Assembly (NCBI GenBank): GCA_024516155.1
Contig: JAJJXM010000001.1
Span: 372,001-436,000 of the forward strand
DNA length: 64,000 nt
Direction: 5' to 3'
Origin: Pyronema omphalodes
Lineage: Eukaryota; Ascomycota; Pezizomycetes; Pezizales; Pyronemataceae
Both the position numbers and the translations under genes were made by a program. Of this stretch, positions 59,875-64,000 are shown in pieces; the first letter of the stretch is position 1; each line of letters starts with the position of its first letter. Below the pieces are notes generated by a model. It did no database searches, was not told where the DNA came from, and worked only from the letters and a program-made list of their open reading frames with translations.

Positions 59875-60366
59875 CTAAACACCCGCGTAGCTTGGACTCT
59901 TCGGCGGCAGGGTGCGGCTGCTCTTGGTGACAGGTCTTGCTAGGTCTGGATTTTCCTCAGCCGCTGCTTGGCCGTTTGGAAACCCGCAGAGTGGAAGCGG
60001 AGGGTCTTTGGCAAGCTGGGCGAGCTGGGCAAGCTGAGCAAGCTCTGCCTTTGTGGGGTGAAGGTCCGCTTGAAACACCCTGGCCTTTCCGGGCAAAGCT
60101 TTGGCTTCCCCCGCGGGTCCACAATTGTATAGAGCGGTCCTTGACAGAGTGCGGGATGACGCGACAGGTGTACCAAGTGGTTCCAAGGCCCACCAAGTCT
60201 GAGTGACTACCATATCTAAACTCCGGGGATTTGATGGGCGGATGGTGGGTTTAGATAAAGAGCATGGTCCGTGTACGGAATCTTGGAAATGCTCTCGTGC
60301 TCTTGTCATGGTCTTGGGATTTAAATGCTCCGCAGACGAAAACGTTTCTTGGGCAGCTTCCTGCAT
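59875..60366 (-). CDS. Open frame of 163 codons, doubtful
   Basis: A GC-richer patch in a poor region. The frame starts MQEAAQETFSSAEHLNPKTM and contains a LAQLAQLAQLAK heptad-like stretch. I recognise no domain, and two other minus-strand frames are open in the same place, so the length may reflect base composition. No splice context or homologue supports it. Confidence 0.2.
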   Translation of the reverse strand: MQEAAQETFSSAEHLNPKTMTRAREHFQDSVHGPCSLSKPTIRPSNPRSLDMVVTQTWWALEPLGTPVASSRTLSRTALYNCGPAGEAKALPGKARVFQADLHPTKAELAQLAQLAQLAKDPPLPLCGFPNGQAAAEENPDLARPVTKSSRTLPPKSPSYAGV

Positions 60367-61116
60367 TCCCGACGATGAAAATAAATCTGCCGAGTCCCGA
60401 CAGAATTATTGCGCCCCGGAGGATTGGAAATTGGTCGAGTGGCCGAGTACAGTATGCCAACCACGATCCTATTGGCCTGCAAACGAAGATCGAAAGCAGT
60501 GAGATCTAGATGACCGCAGCGTCTCGTGTTTCACAACGTCGAATTCGGTGTTTGGGTTGGTAGGCTGTGTGACGATAGAGTACGAGTACTGGTACTTTAT
60601 GCAAACGAATCCGGGAACCAAACGTTTCGATTAACCGCTGGCGTCACCGTACCTCGCGCCTAGAATCTTGGGTTCGTTGATGACATCGTGTAACTCACGT
60701 GGCGTGGTAGTCTTGCATAAATGCATCGACCTTGATCTCAGTACTCAACTCGTGTCTCATCGTCAACGAAAAAAGTTAACGGAGTACCACCTGACATCTC
60801 GCCTATCAGAAACGAAAGCTCTGATATGTGTGTAGAGTAGTTGAAGCTTACTTACCAGTTACGGTGACGAAATCGTAGCTCAAGAACAAAACTATAAGCC
60901 TCCACAATCCAGTCAATGCCTTACGCTGCCACCGCTACCATGGAAGCTTGTGAAGTAAAATTGCAGCGAGTAAAATCAAGTAATTGCAACTGTCTGGGCC
61001 GTCTAATGCTGAGATATTAGCTTTAACTCAAACAACGCGAGGCCTGAAGGGGTTCGAAAAGTTTGAGGGTTCAACAGCAGGAACTTTGATCAGGAAATAT
61101 TCCAGTATGAAATATC

Positions 61117-61599
61117 TCAGACGTTTTGGCTGGCAACTCCGTAACTCAAAAGATGTAAATAGAGAAGCTGATTTATTCGATTATACGCTGACCGCAAGAC
61201 CTGGAAAGCATGAGTGTAGAGGAGTTCGGGTGTAAGATATTGGAGTGATGCAATCCTAAGGAGAGCTTGGGGTGCCAAGAGCTTTCGATTGAGAGATCTT
61301 CTGGACGTAGCTAGTGATTTTTTCGAGTATTGAGAAACTTCACAGGCATTGGGTATGATGGTATTTGATTCAGAGGACTTCCATAGAGAGCTGGAATCTG
61401 TGGTTTGGAATGGAGAGGGTCTCAACTCACCATACGGACCATACTTCTTCAACACTCTCTTCATATCTGGAATAAACCTATTCGGAGAGGCTATTAGAGT
61501 AGTTGGAGGTGAAAAGAGTTGTGGAGGTGTGGCAGTTGTGAATAAGTGGATATGGAGGTTGAAGTTGTAGATGGGGATGATGGAGCAAGGAAATGTCAC
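61117..61599 (-). CDS. Open frame of 160 codons, doubtful
   Basis: Starts MTFPCSIIPIYNFNLHIHLF and has a more protein-like middle (MKRVLKKYGPYGELRPSPFQ). No recognised domain, no clear intron, and plus-strand frames overlap it. It could be a fragment of a lineage-specific gene or chance. Confidence 0.2.
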   Translation of the reverse strand: MTFPCSIIPIYNFNLHIHLFTTATPPQLFSPPTTLIASPNRFIPDMKRVLKKYGPYGELRPSPFQTTDSSSLWKSSESNTIIPNACEVSQYSKKSLATSRRSLNRKLLAPQALLRIASLQYLTPELLYTHAFQVLRSAYNRINQLLYLHLLSYGVASQNV

Positions 61600-62067
61600 T
61601 CGTAGTTATGACGCTAGGGAGCATGGCGATGCTGCGAGCCTGCGGCAAAATTCCTCCACTATGTTGCTCTTATCATATAGGAACATCCCAAAAGTTTGGA
61701 CTACGATTGAGATACGTAAAGCCTTCAATTCGACTCCCTCGATCAATTCGTGCATTTTCTAAAATTGAAACAAGAGAGCATAAATAGCGTGATATATCAT
61801 GATTCACTGTCCTGATCGGAAAAAGAAATGCACAAGAACATAGCCAGAATAGCTAAAATGTTAGAGAAACCAAATAAAACTTAGAAAATACCATAGCAAT
61901 CAATGTTTTTCAAATTTGGTAGCTAATACTCATTGAAATCTTGATAGAAGTTACTATCGATTCTAAACAGACGTGACCACTCATGATGCGCACGCTGCTG
62001 TCTCAACGCCTGAACCAGCGAATGCAAAATAATCATTTCCCCGGATCCGAAAATCAGAAACTCCAAC

Positions 62068-63203
62068 GATTTGCGACACACACGCTTTGATATAAATGTT
62101 CGTTCACGGTTCGCGGGTGTGGATTATGCATCGTGGATTATGCATTGGGAATTCGGGGCTATTCTTAGGGTCATCGCTTGATACACGATCGCCCTTCAGT
62201 CGTTCATCCGCTTTGTGTGTATTTATTGTAATAATGTGGATATGTGAGGGAGAAGCGAGGATGTGTAAGAAAAGCAAAGATGTGAGGAGAAACGGAATTG
62301 TGATAAGGCGAAGCGAAGATGTGTTAAATGTGGAGCGAAGATGTGTTAAATGCGGAGAAAAGATGTGTTAAATGTGAAGCGAGGATGTGTTGATGGAAAG
62401 CGAGGATGTGTAAGAGAAGCGAAGATGTGATGTGATGCGAGGCGAGGATGTGTTTCCGGAGGGAAAATCTGTTAGGTCAAGCGAGCATGTGTTGTGGAGC
62501 AAAGATGTGAAAGAGAGGCGAAGATGTTTTGGCCATTCGCTTCATTAGTTTCGCTTACTACCGAAAATGAACGCTACTCGCATCAATGAATCGAATTTAT
62601 ATCCAGTGTAGATAAGGAACATAATGTTAAACTACAGACAGTATATTGATGGTGATTACTGAACTTACCCTATGAATTATATCAGGAGAATTTATCGTCT
62701 GCTGTGTATATACGGCTTTGCGAATCATATCTAGAGGCTTTGAAGCCAGTGGAGTGGAATCTGCGGAGGCTGTATACAGTCAACGGAAATCATAAAGTCA
62801 TAGAATACATATGATGCCCTATATAAGCATAACTAATTTTTCTTTTATATGTAGCGTATTATATAGCATTGAGCACGGTCATTACGACGGTTAGGTGACG
62901 GAGGGCACGGTGATGTTGGTGATGAGCCAATAAGGCTAATATGGTTTTACAAGTCTGAAGAGGGCTAACAAGGCTATACGTATTATCAACTCTGAGTGAG
63001 CCCGCAAGAAAATAGGTCACTCGTTTATTAAGAAAACAATACTTAAAAATGTATGAAATTCCAGCTTCTAGCATATGCATAATTACCCACTCCTCTGCGT
63101 CTGCCTGCGGCAGAAGCCGACGTGACCGCCCATAATCGTCTTTATCAACCCTCAGCGAGCACGTAGTAATGAATTACTTTATTTCAACCAGAGATGCCTT
63201 ATA
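62068..63203 (-). mobile_element. Interspersed non-coding repeat, copy B
   Basis: Reverse-oriented relative of copy A. It carries the same landmarks in reverse order: the minisatellite block at about 62224-62530 (GAGGATGTGT/GAAGATGTGT units, the longest of the three copies), the TTCGATTCATTGATG-type and CTTACCCTATGAATTATA blocks, the conserved CTAATTTTTCTTTTATATGT stretch, and the AGCGAGCACGTAGTAATG end. The left end is diverged or shortened relative to A and C. No coding capacity is seen. Confidence 0.7.
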
Positions 63204-63292
63204 AATCCAAAATATGAATTGGTGATGGGGATTGGTGATATGGGCTATTTGAAACTCCTAAATCTTCCAATTCTTTTTTTAAACTATTATTA

Positions 63293-64000
63293 CGTCGTAG
63301 ATCATGATTTACGAATTGATTTTTGATTTGCGGATTGAGTTGCGATTTACAAAGTATACGCTTTGATATCGATGTTCGTTCACGGTTCGCGGTTGTGGAT
63401 TATGCGTTGTGGATATCGTTGGGACATTGCGGCTGTTCTTAGGGTTGTCGCTCATTATTCATCGCTGCAAGGAATATCAAAAAAATAAACAATAAAAAAC
63501 ATAAATTGTAGGTGAAGCGAAGATGCGTAAAAAGCGAGAATGTGTTAATGCAAAGCGAGCATGTGTAAGAGAACAGAAGATGTTTTGATATGAAGCGAAG
63601 ATGTGTTGCGATGAAGCGAACATGTGTTATATGAAGCGAAACCATTATGCGGATCGAGGATGTGTTGTGGTGTGAAGATGTGAAAGGAAAGCGAGGATGT
63701 TTTGACCATTCGCTTCCTTAGTTTCGTTTAATACCGAACTAATTCTGGCACGCATCAATGAACTGAATTTATATCTAGTGTATATAAAGAAGATAATGTT
63801 AGACTACAGTATATCGATGGTGATTACTGAACTTACCCTATGAATGAGTAAAGGTGAATTCACCGTCCGCTGTGTATAGATGTGTATACGACTTTATAAC
63901 TCGTATCCAGAGTCTTTGAAGCTAGTGGAGTGGAATCTGCGAACGCAGTATATAGTCAGCCTAAACTGTAAAGTTATAGAATACATACGATACCCTACAT
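63293..64000 (-). mobile_element. Interspersed non-coding repeat, copy C, cut by window end
   Basis: Same orientation as B and only about 90 bp from it. The left edge (GATCATGATTTACGAATTGA) corresponds to the end of copy A. Its minisatellite block is about 63511-63715. It continues through the CTTACCCTATGAAT and CTTTGAAGCTAGTGGAGTGG landmarks to the window edge. Confidence 0.7.

Larger units (their letters stand above)
55023..62067. other. 7-kb largely gene-free region upstream of the FLC-like gene
   Basis: The first kilobase should hold the FLC promoter and leader. Beyond it I see no supported gene. Repeats listed separately lie at 57741-57843, 58161-58340 and 58655-58790. A run of 16 G is at 57387-57402. 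AAACTTTGTA-type repeats lie at 57905-57965, and A-rich runs at 58480-58535. Two long but unsupported open frames at 59875-60366 and 61117-61599 are noted separately. Confidence 0.5.

Noticed and set aside
60425..60455. tRNA-like GGTCGAGTGGCCGAGT stretch
   Set aside because: Resembles the 5' part of a Ser/Leu tRNA, but no acceptor stem, anticodon arm or TTCGA loop follows at the right spacing.
62224..62530. CRISPR-like spaced repeats
   Set aside because: Spacing is irregular and short, spacers are not unique, and the genome is eukaryotic; it is a degenerate minisatellite.

Overview
The window looks like chromosomal DNA of a filamentous ascomycete (Pezizomycotina). The coding genes carry short introns of about 45-140 bp with GTAAGT-like donors and CTAAC-like branch points, and the proteins read as fungal orthologues. 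Class-level placement is not possible from the sequence alone; an early-diverging class such as Orbiliomycetes or Pezizomycetes is only a guess. I recognised no tRNA, rRNA, CRISPR array or bacterial-type operon. Exon boundaries are my own splice models. Each was checked for reading-frame continuity, and most for homology as I remember the families.

Layout. (1) 0-10 kb holds the 5' end of RVB2 (minus), divergent from NAT1/NAA15 (N-terminal acetyltransferase auxiliary subunit), then an unidentified 188-aa protein (minus) and an INP1-like peroxisome-inheritance protein with a long internal repeat region. (2) 10-27.7 kb is a gene desert full of microsatellites, minisatellites and long G or C runs. 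It holds only two genes I trust: ERG25 (C-4 sterol methyl oxidase), whose start codon appears to be split by an intron, and a 72-aa small protein. (3) 27.7-44.5 kb is a compact housekeeping block: ATM1 (minus) divergent from AIM24 (plus), RPN9 (minus), YSH1 (minus) divergent from a VARP/Vrl1-like VPS9-ankyrin-PX protein (plus), and a small unidentified spliced gene. (4) 46.4-49.0 kb holds a minus-strand locus with good splice signals but broken frames, plus a tandemly duplicated short module; it looks like a decayed lineage-specific gene or genes. (5) 51.6-55.0 kb holds an FLC/TRP-like membrane protein gene (minus) whose last 43 codons and 3' flank are copied in a near-perfect 440-bp tandem duplication. 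(6) 49.8-50.9 and 62.1-64.0 kb hold three copies of an interspersed, apparently non-coding repeat of about 1.1 kb with an internal variable minisatellite. The rest of 55-62 kb is essentially gene-free.

The recognised genes are scattered housekeeping functions: chromatin remodelling, protein N-acetylation, peroxisome retention, ergosterol synthesis, mitochondrial Fe-S export, mitochondrial inner-membrane organisation, proteasome, mRNA 3' end formation, endosomal Rab activation and ER/cell-wall membrane homeostasis. They do not form one pathway. The most unusual items are the intron-split ERG25 start codon, the 6-nt first exon of RVB2, the repeat expansion in INP1, the repeat family with internal minisatellites, the recent tandem duplication at the FLC 3' end and the decayed 46-49 kb locus.
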